DNA from: Flavobacteriaceae bacterium 3519-10 | GTDB taxonomy: Bacteria > Bacteroidota > Bacteroidia > Flavobacteriales > Weeksellaceae | Length of the DNA stretch: 64,000 nucleotides | Direction of reading: 5' to 3' | Assembly: GCA_000023725.1 (NCBI GenBank) | Contig: CP001673.1 | Span: 940,342 to 1,004,341 of the forward strand | Shown here: in pieces, positions 27,001-34,426 of the stretch | Layout of the letters: each line of letters opens with the position of its first letter | Numbering within the stretch: the stretch's first letter is position 1 | Notes under the pieces: generated by a model | What the model saw: the letters and a program-made list of their open reading frames with translations, nothing else | Database searches by the model: none | What the model was told of the DNA's origin: nothing | Translations under genes and position numbers: made by a program

Positions 27001-27357
27001 GCCCTTGTGGTCGGTACATTTTTAGGCGGAATATGGGCGAACGAGTCGTGGGGAAGATACTGGAGCTGGGATCCTAAAGAAACCTGGGCGTTTATTTCGG
27101 TGATGGTTTATGCATTCGTACTGCATATGCGTCTTGTACCCGGGCTTCGCGGCAGATGGCCGTATCATGTTGCGACACTGTTCGCAATCTGCACGATTGT
27201 GATGACGTATTTCGGTGTGAATTATTACCTGAGCGGGCTGCACTCGTACGCCGCGGGCGATCCGGTACCGGTACCAGCCTGGGTTTACATTGGTCTTGCC
27301 TTCATGTTTATACTATCAACGCTGTCTTATTTCCGATTGAAATCTCTGCAGAAATAA
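24100..27357 (+). CDS. ccsA: Fused cytochrome c biogenesis protein CcsB-CcsA (system II heme lyase)
   Basis: A 1085-residue fusion that exports heme and attaches it to CxxCH motifs of c-type cytochromes. The N-terminal ResB/CcsB-like part (about residues 1-450) has helices near the start and a large periplasmic domain. A His-rich linker lies at about 483-507 (EMHSADDGHGHGAADLL). The C-terminal CcsA part has the tryptophan-rich heme motif WGRYWSWDPKETWAF near residue 985 and flanking histidines in GHAPWSNGYEA, IIHVAIIVSSY and LHMRLVPG. The ATG at 24100 starts MKKLQSILISTRTMAVLLLV; an upstream TTG falls within the promoter. Such fusions are usual in Bacteroidota. Confidence 0.93.
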   Translation: MKKLQSILISTRTMAVLLLVYAVAMAYATFLENDYGTPTAKALIYEAKWFEAVMVLLILNFIGNISRYRLWKREKWPVLVFHLSFVLIFIGGAITRYISYEGIMHIREGETSNQVITDKNFFKIQIEEKGDILNYEDVPYLMSPLHKNFSASYDYHGKQVKVKAVDFIQRKKDSLVADNSGTEYLHVVSTGQSGRENIYIKSGESKSVNGMLVAFNRAIEGAVEFTNSGGQLLIKTPVEAEYMTMATQATGTTKKDEYQPLVLRSLYTVNDLKLVVPDGLKKGKLIAYEGDRQKDKEVSDQLTVELQGPKTKLLVDLPVEKGNPNAFKQVSLDGMNIIVGFGPKVYTTPFSLKLDDFVMETYPGSSSPSAYESHVQVIDNGKQTPYKIYMNNVLNHGGYRFFQASFDPDRQGTVLSVNHDFWGTLITYIGYFFLFGGMFVIFFWKGTHFWKLNKMLKDVNKKRTATVLLLLLSLTFNAQKIETHGTNDGSGKEMHSADDGHGHGAADLLTEEPAPKKTQNSLALKTPKSISPDVIISRNTINAEHAEKFGYLLVQNTEGRIVPINTQALDVLRKLYKSDKFKGTEGKFLTANQWFLSINTDTASWTMVPMIKIGSGGEALKKKARANAEGYTSLMNLFPADAQGNLHYVLEEDFQAAFAKKPADQSKYDLAVIDLNDRVQAFNEFFSGQFMRIVPVQNDPNNTWHSWLDQSFEPDMEAQKVMGPYFSEVLAAQKSGNWSKADAELAKLSEYQQTWGKNVVPSKSKVDLEVLMNKVNINFQLLIFYTLIGGLLLVLGFIELFKPNKILNKIVKGLILVGLIGYIFQFLGLVARWYISGHAPWSNGYEAIIFISWVGITAGLLLYRNSNALIPAAGFMVAVIMMGFAHGGSALDPQITPLVPVLKSYWLIIHVAIIVSSYGFFGLSMVIAIIVLMFYILSNKQAYKIHNDTTVKELTIVSEMSLTIGLYALVVGTFLGGIWANESWGRYWSWDPKETWAFISVMVYAFVLHMRLVPGLRGRWPYHVATLFAICTIVMTYFGVNYYLSGLHSYAAGDPVPVPAWVYIGLAFMFILSTLSYFRLKSLQK

Positions 27358-27374
27358 ATAAAACTTAAACAATG

Positions 27375-27401
27375 TCCCGGAATTTATTCCGGGATTTTTT
27401 T
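27375..27401 (+). terminator. Intrinsic terminator of ccsBA
   Basis: TCCCGGAA pairs with TTCCGGGA over a 4-base loop, followed by seven T, 17 bases past the stop. Confidence 0.9.
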
Positions 27402-27440
27402 GAGGTAAGTGCTGCATAATAATTCTGACCAAATAATCAT

Positions 27441-27448
27441 TAGATTTG
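27441..27448 (+). promoter_or_regulatory. -7 box of the rnz operon
   Basis: TAGATTTG matches TAnnTTTG, 42 bases before the TTG start of rnz. Confidence 0.5.
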
Positions 27449-27490
27449 CACTGTTTTCTCAGCAATTACAAACAAAACCTTTAGCAAAGC

Positions 27491-28408
27491 TTGAGCACCT
27501 ATCTAACCATACTTGGATTTAATTCCGCGATACCGACGGTAAATTCCGCGCCTACCGCGCAGTTTCTCGAAATGGAAGAACGCTGCTTCCTGATTGATTG
27601 CGGCGAAGGAACGCAGGTGCAGTTGCGGAAAGCGAAAGCGCGTTTTTCGAAGATCAGCCACATCTTTATTTCGCATCTTCACGGCGACCACTGTTTCGGT
27701 TTGCCCGGACTTATTGCGTCGTTCAGGTTATTGGGACGCGAAACTCCGCTTCATATTTATGGTCCGAAAGGCATCAAAGAAATGCTCGAAACTATTTTTA
27801 GGATTACCGAAACCCACAAAGGTTTCGAATTGGTTTACCATGAACTTGAAAGCAAACAGTCTGAGAAAATTTTTGAAGATAAAAGGGTGGAAGTATTCAC
27901 AATTCCGTTAAAACACAGGGTTTACTGCAATGGTTATCTGTTTCGGGAGAAGCCAAAAGAGCGGCATCTTAATATGCAGGAAATATCGAAATATCCTGAA
28001 ATTGAAACCTGCGATTACCAGAATATCAAACTGGGTAAAGATTTTGTGCTGAACGACGGCTATACTTTAAAGAACGCGACTTTAACTACAGATCCCTCAA
28101 AATCGGTTTCATACGCATTCTGCAGCGACACGCGTTATATCGAATCGATTGTGCCGATCATCGAAAATGTAGATGTACTGTACCACGAATCTACTTTTCT
28201 TCACGACTTAAAGGAAATGGCCGATTATACCGGGCATACGACGGCTCTCGAAGCCGCCAGAATCGCGCGTAAAGCCAATGTGGGGAAACTGATCCTAGGT
28301 CATTTTTCGAACCGTTACCATGATCTTACCGTGTTCACGGACGAAGCCCGCGAGGTTTTCCCGAATTCGTTTTTACCTAAAGCGCTTGAGCCGGTAAAAA
28401 TCGGTTAA
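27491..28408 (+). CDS. rnz: Ribonuclease Z, TTG start
   Basis: A 305-residue metallo-beta-lactamase-fold endonuclease that trims the 3' ends of tRNA precursors. It shows GFNSAIPT, the zinc motif FISHLHGDHCFGLPG, FCSDTRY, LYHESTFLHD and the C-terminal GHFSNRYHD, all in standard order. The only available start is TTG at 27491: an in-frame TAG lies two codons upstream and no ATG precedes the conserved STYLTILGFNSAIP. The next gene begins 21 bp after the stop, suggesting an operon. Confidence 0.94.
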   Translation: MSTYLTILGFNSAIPTVNSAPTAQFLEMEERCFLIDCGEGTQVQLRKAKARFSKISHIFISHLHGDHCFGLPGLIASFRLLGRETPLHIYGPKGIKEMLETIFRITETHKGFELVYHELESKQSEKIFEDKRVEVFTIPLKHRVYCNGYLFREKPKERHLNMQEISKYPEIETCDYQNIKLGKDFVLNDGYTLKNATLTTDPSKSVSYAFCSDTRYIESIVPIIENVDVLYHESTFLHDLKEMADYTGHTTALEAARIARKANVGKLILGHFSNRYHDLTVFTDEAREVFPNSFLPKALEPVKIG

Positions 28409-28429
28409 AACGCTCTCAAACTGTACGGC

Positions 28430-29194
28430 ATGACATTCAACGAACTTAAAGATTTTCTCGATGAGAAAGCGGATTTCTACAATGCGCCGGCATTCATCGA
28501 CAGCGATCCGATACAGATTCCACACCGGTTTTCACTGAAACAGGATATTGAAATTGCAGGTTTTTTAACGGCTACAATTTCATGGGGAAACCGGAAGTCG
28601 ATTCTTAAGAGTGCTGAAAAGATGCTCGATTTTATGGAACACACTCCGTATGATTTCGTGTTGAATGTGTCGGAGAAAGAACTCAGAAACCTCGAAAATA
28701 CAAGCATTCACCGCACATTTAACGGCGAAGATTTCGCAGAATTCCTCAGAAACCTCAAGCGGATTTATCAACAGACCGAAACACTCGAAAATCTTTTCGT
28801 CCTTAAAGACAACGAAACCAATTTCTTTCACGCACTGTATCGTTTTCGGGAGGAGTTTATCGGTGGAAGCTCACACCGAAGCCATAAACACGTAAGTTCT
28901 ACGTATAAAAACTCGTCTGCAAAGCGGCTGATGATGTTTTTGCGCTGGATGGTGCGGCAGGATAATACAGGCGTAGATTTCGGTTTGTGGAAAAATATTG
29001 AGCAAAAGTACCTTTCTGTTCCGCTTGATGTTCATACCGGAAATATTTCACGGCGTCTGGAGCTGATCAAAAGAAAACAGAACGACTGGAAAACGGTGGA
29101 GGAAATGGATTCTGCACTTAGAAAATTGAATCCGGAAGATCCCGCCAAATACGACTTCGCGCTGTTTGGTCTGGGCGTTTCAAAGGATTTTTAA
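28430..29194 (+). CDS. TIGR02757 (DUF2400) family protein
   Basis: A 254-residue cytoplasmic protein. Recognisable parts are HRFSLKQDIEIAGFLTATIS, then WGNRKSIL, SSAKRLMMFLRWMVRQDN, LWKNI, VPLDVHTGNISRRL and YDFALFGLGV at the end. The C-terminal helices resemble the HhH-type arrangement of DNA glycosylases, but no function is established. It is probably co-transcribed with rnz. Confidence 0.88.
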   Translation: MTFNELKDFLDEKADFYNAPAFIDSDPIQIPHRFSLKQDIEIAGFLTATISWGNRKSILKSAEKMLDFMEHTPYDFVLNVSEKELRNLENTSIHRTFNGEDFAEFLRNLKRIYQQTETLENLFVLKDNETNFFHALYRFREEFIGGSSHRSHKHVSSTYKNSSAKRLMMFLRWMVRQDNTGVDFGLWKNIEQKYLSVPLDVHTGNISRRLELIKRKQNDWKTVEEMDSALRKLNPEDPAKYDFALFGLGVSKDF

Positions 29195-29195
29195 G

Positions 29196-29203
29196 TAAAT
29201 TTG
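29196..29203 (+). promoter_or_regulatory. -7 box of the DUF1003-like gene
   Basis: TAAATTTG matches TAnnTTTG, overlaps the end of the upstream gene, and lies 16 bases before the ATG. Confidence 0.5.
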
Positions 29204-29219
29204 CACTAAATAAAAGACG

Positions 29220-29759
29220 ATGGGCAGAAGCGAAGACAAAGAAAACAAAATACAGTTTCTCACCCGAGTGACCGATAATATCATGTGGTGGATGGGTTCC
29301 ATTCCGTCGCTTATCGTACATTCAATCGTATTCCTCACCGCTTTTCTGCTTCCTATATTTGGGATTGTTTCGGTTGATAAAATGCTGCTGGTGCTCACTA
29401 CGGTTTTGTCCTTAGAGGCCATTTATCTGGCAATCTTCATTCAGATGTCGGTAAACCGCAGTCAGGAACATATTGAAGATATCCGCGAAGATATTGAGGA
29501 AATTCAGGATGATATTGAGGAAATCAGTGAGGATATCGAAGAGATCAGCGAAGACATTGATGATATTCAGGAAGATATCGAGGATATCGCTGAAGAGGAA
29601 GATGAAGAAGACCACAGCGAACGTGCACGCACGGTGATGCTGAAAAGCAATGTTTCATCCAACAAAAACGATATCAAAGCACTTCGCGAAGTAATCGCTA
29701 AGCTTCAGACCGAACTCGAAATGGTGAAAAAAGAAGAAGGCCAAAACCCCAAACTCTAA
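29220..29759 (+). CDS. DUF1003-like membrane protein with acidic heptad repeat
   Basis: A 179-residue protein. Two membrane helices (about residues 28-50 and 56-80) end in LEAIYLAIFIQMSVNRSQEH, the DUF1003 hallmark. There follows a tandem heptad array, EDIEEIQ-DDIEEIS-EDIEEIS-EDIDDIQ-EDIEDIA (residues 86-121), that must form an acidic coiled coil, then EEEDEEDHSE and a second coiled coil ending the protein. The function of the family is unknown. It converges on rsmA and their stop codons overlap by 4 bp. Confidence 0.75.
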   Translation: MGRSEDKENKIQFLTRVTDNIMWWMGSIPSLIVHSIVFLTAFLLPIFGIVSVDKMLLVLTTVLSLEAIYLAIFIQMSVNRSQEHIEDIREDIEEIQDDIEEISEDIEEISEDIDDIQEDIEDIAEEEDEEDHSERARTVMLKSNVSSNKNDIKALREVIAKLQTELEMVKKEEGQNPKL

Positions 29760-30523
29760 GCGTTTTTCCATTCAATTGTGAAACTGATAAAATCCTGAAC
29801 TGAAAGCTCTTCCGCACGTTTTTCGAGAAACGGGTGATTTTGCATCGCTTCCGGAATTTCAAGAACTTTAAGTGAGTTCGACAATTTTTTCCGTCTTTGT
29901 CCGAAACCAGCTTTCACAATTTTCTTAAACAGCACTTCATTGCCTGCAAGACCTTCTTTTGGGTTTCTGGTCAGCCTGATCACACCCGATTTTACCTTCG
30001 GCGGCGGATTAAATACATTTTCGTGAACAGTGAAAAGATAAGTAACATCGTACAGCGCCTGCACAAGGACAGAGAGGATTCCATAATCTTTGGTGCGCGG
30101 AACCGCGGCGGTGCGCTCGGCAACTTCTTTCTGGAACATGCCGACCATTTCGGGAACACGGTCGTAAAAATCAATGATTTTAAATAAAATCTGCGACGAG
30201 ATGTTATAAGGGAAATTACCGATTACCGCTACCTGATCTCCGAAAGATTCTGCAATATCGATCTTCAGAAAGTCGTCCGAAAAATGCCGGGCTTCAAGTT
30301 TGGGGAAATGGTTCTTTAAATAGGCAACCGAATCGCGGTCGATTTCAGCAACAAAAACTTCAGTTTCTTTCTCTAAAAGATATTTGGTAAGCACGCCCAT
30401 TCCGGGACCGACTTCAAGTACCTGTGTATATTGACTGTAACTTAAACTGTCGACGATTTTTTTGGCAATATTCTCGTCAATAAGGAAGTGTTGGCCAAGA
30501 TGTTTTTTAGCTTTTACGCTCAT
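29756..30523 (-). CDS. rsmA: 16S rRNA (adenine1518/1519-N6)-dimethyltransferase
   Basis: A 255-residue KsgA-type enzyme that dimethylates two adjacent adenines near the 3' end of 16S rRNA during 30S maturation. It has KKHLGQHFLIDENIAKKIV at the start, the SAM motif VLEVGPGMGVLTKYLL, the catalytic NFPY in VIGNFPYNISSQILF, and NPPPKVKSGVIRL. The ATG is at 30521-30523. The last bases overlap the convergent DUF1003-like gene. Confidence 0.96.
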   Translation of the reverse strand: MSVKAKKHLGQHFLIDENIAKKIVDSLSYSQYTQVLEVGPGMGVLTKYLLEKETEVFVAEIDRDSVAYLKNHFPKLEARHFSDDFLKIDIAESFGDQVAVIGNFPYNISSQILFKIIDFYDRVPEMVGMFQKEVAERTAAVPRTKDYGILSVLVQALYDVTYLFTVHENVFNPPPKVKSGVIRLTRNPKEGLAGNEVLFKKIVKAGFGQRRKKLSNSLKVLEIPEAMQNHPFLEKRAEELSVQDFISFTIEWKNA

Positions 30524-30733
30524 AAATCTGTGTATTATTGAAGCAAAACCAGTGCACGGACTGAATAAACTCTACGTCGTGAAACCGGAAGTGCAACTTC
30601 GCAGGTTCTAATTTTTAACGGCGCCCGCGGCATTTAAGACAGGGCAATTCTTAATTTTTTTAACACCCTTTTTTCTTGCTTCAGCCGCAAATTACGGAAG
30701 ATTTTCTCTATTTTAGCAGAAATTTTTTAATTA

Positions 30734-31633
30734 ATGGCAAAGACAGCGGAAGATTTTAACAAGAGACGGCTTCGGTCCAGCAACATAACGGTCGTGGTAA
30801 GTATCGCACTCGTCTTGTTTCTGCTTGGGTTGATGGGGCTAATACTGATCAATGCTCAGAAATACTCAGATTATATCAAAGAGCAGTTGGTGGTGAATGC
30901 ATATTTTGACGAAAATTTCGATGCTAAGGATTCAGCCAAAACGGTGAAAATGGAGGCTGAAACATTTAAGAAAATTCAGGCGCTCGGACCGGTAAAACGT
31001 GCGACTTACATCTCGCGCGAGATGGCCGCCGTCGAAGCTAAAAAAAGCATGGGTATCGAAAGCAGCGCGCTTTTCGAAGAAAACATCTTCCCATCTTCGG
31101 TTGAAGTTGCCCTAAAACCCGAGTTTGTTGATCCCGCCAAAATCGATGAAGCCATTAAGCAGATTAAATCGACGCCCGGAATCGTGGACGTAAAAAACAA
31201 CAGCACGCTGATGGTGGAGGTTTACAATAACCTCAATAATATCCTCAAATGGATCCTTGGTTTTTCAGTATTATTTCTGATTCTCGCTGTGGTACTCATC
31301 AATAATTCAATACGTCTTAAAATATTCTCCAAACGCTTTATTATCAAAACGATGCAGCTAGTGGGTGCAAAACGGAGGTTCATCCTCAAACCGTTTATTA
31401 AAGAAGCAGTTATCCTGGGTGTAATAGGTGCATTGCTCGGATTGGCGGTGCTTTTCGGAGCCTGGTATTATTTCATTACCCAAATCGGGACCCCGTTTGT
31501 ACAGGATAACAATCAACTTCTTATTCTGGTAATCTCAATCTTTTTACTTGGCGTTTTTATCACTGTTTTCAGTACTATTTTCGCGACCTGGCGTTTCCTT
31601 CGCTCGAACGTAGACGATTTATATTATTCTTAA
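30734..31633 (+). CDS. ftsX: Cell division protein FtsX
   Basis: A 299-residue permease-like protein. There is one N-terminal helix (about 17-40), a periplasmic domain with KEQLVVNAYFDENF and KSTPGIVDVKNNSTL, and three C-terminal helices (about 172-195, 222-250, 267-290) with MQLVGAKRRFILKPFIKEA between. With the ATPase FtsE it links the divisome to peptidoglycan hydrolase activation. ftsE is not next to it, which is normal in Bacteroidota. A near-consensus box TATTTTAG lies 15 bases before the ATG. DUF3098 follows after 3 bp. Confidence 0.93.
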   Translation: MAKTAEDFNKRRLRSSNITVVVSIALVLFLLGLMGLILINAQKYSDYIKEQLVVNAYFDENFDAKDSAKTVKMEAETFKKIQALGPVKRATYISREMAAVEAKKSMGIESSALFEENIFPSSVEVALKPEFVDPAKIDEAIKQIKSTPGIVDVKNNSTLMVEVYNNLNNILKWILGFSVLFLILAVVLINNSIRLKIFSKRFIIKTMQLVGAKRRFILKPFIKEAVILGVIGALLGLAVLFGAWYYFITQIGTPFVQDNNQLLILVISIFLLGVFITVFSTIFATWRFLRSNVDDLYYS

Positions 31634-31636
31634 AAA

Positions 31637-31942
31637 ATGGCTAAAAAATATAAAAGCTTTTCAGCCGACACCATTGGCAAAAAAGACGCTGACGTTCCGC
31701 AAAAAAACAGTTTCTATTTCGGGCACGAAAACTACAAACTCATGCTGATCGGTCTTGCACTGATTGTGGTTGGTTTTCTTCTGATGATGGGCGCTGACGC
31801 CAACACAGTTGACGGAAAATACGACCCCAATTCCTGGAATGAAGGCATCTTTTCCATCCGCCGCATCCGCATTGCGCCGCTTCTGGTGGTAGCGGGTTTC
31901 GTGGTGGAAGTATATGCCATTCTTAAACGTAAAAAAGACTGA
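31637..31942 (+). CDS. DUF3098 small membrane protein
   Basis: A 101-residue protein with two membrane helices (about residues 33-51 and 79-95). The linker DGKYDPNSWNEGIFSIRRIR, then IAPLLVVAGF, is the DUF3098 signature. It is regularly found directly after ftsX in Bacteroidota, as here with 3 bp spacing, so a role near the division machinery is likely but unproven. Confidence 0.88.
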   Translation: MAKKYKSFSADTIGKKDADVPQKNSFYFGHENYKLMLIGLALIVVGFLLMMGADANTVDGKYDPNSWNEGIFSIRRIRIAPLLVVAGFVVEVYAILKRKKD

Positions 31943-31966
31943 TAGGGTCTTACCATAAACTACACG

Positions 31967-31998
31967 ACTTTGTCAGCGCTTTGGCAAAGTTTTTTTTT
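31967..31998 (+). terminator. Intrinsic terminator after the ftsX-DUF3098 pair
   Basis: ACTTTG (31967-31972) pairs with CAAAGT (31985-31990), followed by eight T. The stem is short, so strength is moderate. Confidence 0.65.
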
Positions 31999-32015
31999 AA
32001 TCTCAGCATTTACAG

Positions 32016-32828
32016 ATGGATTTATTTAAGGCAATTCTCATTGCAATCATCGAAGGATTAACAGAATTTCTGCCTGTTTCTTCAACTGCACACATGATTT
32101 TCACCAGCTCACTTTTCGGCATTCAGGAAGATGAGTTTGTGAAGATGTTTCAGGTTTCGATTCAGTTTGGGGCAATACTCGCGGTGGTTTTTTTGTACTG
32201 GAAAAAGTTTTTCGACTTCAAAAATCTCAGTTTCTATCTTAAACTTGCTGTAGCTGTTATACCGGCGCTGGTTTTAGGTAAACTTCTGGATGATAAGATC
32301 GAAGCGGTGCTCGGAGATCCCGTTCCCATTGCGATTGTGCTCATTCTGGGTGGTGTGGTAATGCTTTTTATCGATAAATTATTTAAAACACAGGTAATCG
32401 ATGACGAGAAGGATGTTTCGTATAAAAGCGCAATTATCATTGGATTTTGGCAGTGTCTCGCGATGATGCCGGGCACGAGCCGCAGTGCAGCCTCCATTAT
32501 CGGTGGTATGCAGCAGAAACTTACCCGCAAAGCCGCCGCCGAATTCTCATTTTTCCTAGCCGTTCCTACGATGTTGGCGGTGACCGTCTATTCCATTTTT
32601 GTGAAGGACTGGAATTATAAAGGCATTGAGCAGAAAGGCTTCGAAATGCTGTTGCAGGGCGATAACCTGATGCTTTTTTTGGTCGGGAATATCGTCGCGT
32701 TTGTGGTGGCGGTGCTTGCGATTAAATTCTTCATCGGCGTACTTACGAAATATGGTTTCAAACCTTGGGGCTGGTACCGGATTATCGTGGGGATCGTACT
32801 GCTGATTTATTTTACGCAGTTTGCATAG
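32016..32828 (+). CDS. uppP: Undecaprenyl-diphosphate phosphatase
   Basis: A 270-residue BacA-type membrane enzyme that dephosphorylates undecaprenyl diphosphate to recycle the peptidoglycan lipid carrier. It has two conserved catalytic regions, EGLTEFLPVSSTAHM (residues 14-28) and PGTSRSAASIIGG (about 153-165), set among about eight helices. The C-terminal GFKPWGWYRIIVG is typical. Overproduction of this family confers bacitracin tolerance. ATG at 32016, 17 bases after the upstream T run. Confidence 0.96.
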   Translation: MDLFKAILIAIIEGLTEFLPVSSTAHMIFTSSLFGIQEDEFVKMFQVSIQFGAILAVVFLYWKKFFDFKNLSFYLKLAVAVIPALVLGKLLDDKIEAVLGDPVPIAIVLILGGVVMLFIDKLFKTQVIDDEKDVSYKSAIIIGFWQCLAMMPGTSRSAASIIGGMQQKLTRKAAAEFSFFLAVPTMLAVTVYSIFVKDWNYKGIEQKGFEMLLQGDNLMLFLVGNIVAFVVAVLAIKFFIGVLTKYGFKPWGWYRIIVGIVLLIYFTQFA

Positions 32829-32849
32829 TATTTTTATGGCAGACATTTC

Positions 32850-32935
32850 CGCCTTCCGCTCCCAATCTTTTGCTCGTCGTTCCTCCTCGCAAAAGGATTT
32901 CCGCTCAAGTCGGGCTGCAACGCTCAAAAATTAAT
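32850..32935 (+). repeat. Intergenic palindrome-like repeat unit between uppP and truB
   Basis: CTTTTGC (32867-32873) and GCAAAAG (32889-32895) form an inner inverted repeat, flanked by direct copies of TTCCGCT (32854-32860 and 32899-32905). The right side continues CGGGCTGCAACGC. It resembles interspersed intergenic units of the form TTTCCGCT-n-TCGGGCT that I recall from flavobacterial genomes. Only one copy is visible in this window, so repeat status rests on memory. Confidence 0.4.
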
Positions 32936-32951
32936 TCATTTCATTTAAATA

Positions 32952-33653
32952 ATGACAGATCAGGATTTCTTAGAAGGACAAATAATTTTGCTCGACAAAC
33001 CTTTGGACTGGACGAGTTTTCAGGCTGTTAATAAACTCAAATATAAACTCAAGCGCGAATTTAACCTTCCAAAAAAGTTCAAGATTGGCCACGCCGGCAC
33101 GCTGGATCCACGCGCTACAGGTTTGTTGATTGTCTGTACCGGAAAATTCACGAAGATCATTCCGGGTATCCAGGACGCTCCAAAAGAGTATCAAACCGAA
33201 ATAAAAATCGGTGTGCAGACCGAATCTTACGACACCGAAAAACCCGAAATACTGCCTCAGGATTTTTCTCACATAACTTCAGCGCAGATTAATGAAGTTT
33301 TAGAGAGTTTCGTAGGCGAAATTGATCAGACGCCGCCCGTTTTTTCAGCCATTAAGATTGATGGGAGCCGTGCCTACGACCTGGCGCGGAAAGGAAAGGA
33401 CGTTGAAATGAAATCGAGGAAAACAACCGTACATTACATCAGCGAAGTGGAAGTAGAGCTCCCGATCATACGTTTTACAGTAGGTTGTTCAAAAGGAACG
33501 TACATTCGCAGTTTAGCGCACGATATCGGCCAGGATTTGGGCGTAGGTGCGTATCTCACCAATCTCAGACGCACAAAGATCGGGGAGTATTCAATAGACA
33601 GCGCGAGTGGAGACTATCTGAACGACGATTTCCGGTTTTCTGCAGAAGATTGA
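32952..33653 (+). CDS. truB: tRNA pseudouridine-55 synthase
   Basis: A 233-residue enzyme that makes pseudouridine 55 in the T-loop of tRNAs. The catalytic Asp is in KIGHAGTLDPRATGLL (around residue 52). It also has ILLDKPLDWTSFQAV at the start, PPVFSAIKIDGSRAYDLAR and GCSKGTYIRSLAHDIG. It lacks a C-terminal PUA extension, consistent with the short form in Bacteroidota. ATG at 32952. Confidence 0.96.
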   Translation: MTDQDFLEGQIILLDKPLDWTSFQAVNKLKYKLKREFNLPKKFKIGHAGTLDPRATGLLIVCTGKFTKIIPGIQDAPKEYQTEIKIGVQTESYDTEKPEILPQDFSHITSAQINEVLESFVGEIDQTPPVFSAIKIDGSRAYDLARKGKDVEMKSRKTTVHYISEVEVELPIIRFTVGCSKGTYIRSLAHDIGQDLGVGAYLTNLRRTKIGEYSIDSASGDYLNDDFRFSAED

Positions 33654-33686
33654 GTTTTATTTAACTAACTATTTAAATTTAAAGCT

Positions 33687-34406
33687 GTGCAAACCCGCAT
33701 CAACAAATATCTTTCTGAAGTCGGTTTCTGCTCACGCAGGGAAGCTGACCGTATGCTCGAACAGGGACGCATCACCGTGAACGGAAATATTCCCGAAATG
33801 GGAACTAAAGTTTCTGGAGAAGACGAAATTTTAGTGGACGGAGTTTCGATCCGGAAAGTTGAGGAAGAACACGTTTACATCGCCCTCAATAAGCCTGTCG
33901 GAATCGTGTGTACCACCGACACCAAGCGCGAACGCGACAATATCGTGGAATTCGTAAATCACCCAAAAAGGATTTTCCCAATCGGACGTCTTGATAAACC
34001 CAGTGAAGGGCTGATTCTGCTGACCTCCGACGGCGATATCGTAAACAAGATTCTCCGCGCCAGAAACAATCACGAAAAGGAATATATCGTACGTGTTGAT
34101 AAACCGATCAGTCCGCAGTTTCTGCACAAAATGCGGAACGGCGTACCCATTCTGGGCATCATCACCAATAAATGTGAAGTAGAACAGATTGATACATTAT
34201 CCTTCCGGATCATCCTCACACAGGGACTTAACAGGCAGATCCGCCGCATGTGCGAATACCTCGGTTACGAAGTGAAAAAGCTTAAACGCATCCGTATCAT
34301 GAACATCAAACTCGATCTGCCGATCGGTAAATGGCGTGATTTAAGTGCGCAGGAATTGGCAGAACTTAATGCGCTGCTTGGGGATTCAGAAAAAACGGTG
34401 GGCTAA
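33687..34406 (+). CDS. rluF: 23S rRNA pseudouridine-2604 synthase, RluF type, GTG start
   Basis: A 239-residue pseudouridine synthase. An N-terminal S4 RNA-binding domain ([20 protein letters not shown]) is followed by the RsuA/RluB/E/F catalytic domain. Its Asp lies in [20 protein letters not shown], and it also has [35 protein letters not shown] is typical of RluF. The start must be GTG at 33687, as there is no in-frame ATG nearby. It follows truB by 33 bp, so two RNA-modification genes are probably co-transcribed. Confidence 0.88.
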   Translation: MQTRINKYLSEVGFCSRREADRMLEQGRITVNGNIPEMGTKVSGEDEILVDGVSIRKVEEEHVYIALNKPVGIVCTTDTKRERDNIVEFVNHPKRIFPIGRLDKPSEGLILLTSDGDIVNKILRARNNHEKEYIVRVDKPISPQFLHKMRNGVPILGIITNKCEVEQIDTLSFRIILTQGLNRQIRRMCEYLGYEVKKLKRIRIMNIKLDLPIGKWRDLSAQELAELNALLGDSEKTVG

Positions 34407-34422
34407 TATCCACCATTTTTTT
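34397..34422 (+). terminator. Intrinsic terminator overlapping the rluF stop codon
   Basis: GGTGG (34397-34401) pairs with CCACC (34410-34414), followed by a run of T. The rluF TAA sits in the loop. The stem is short but the T tract is good. Confidence 0.65.
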
Positions 34423-34426
34423 TCTG

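Noticed and set aside
27491..27493. TTG start of rnz as an annotation error
   Set aside because: An in-frame TAG two codons upstream and conserved sequence right after the TTG leave no better start.
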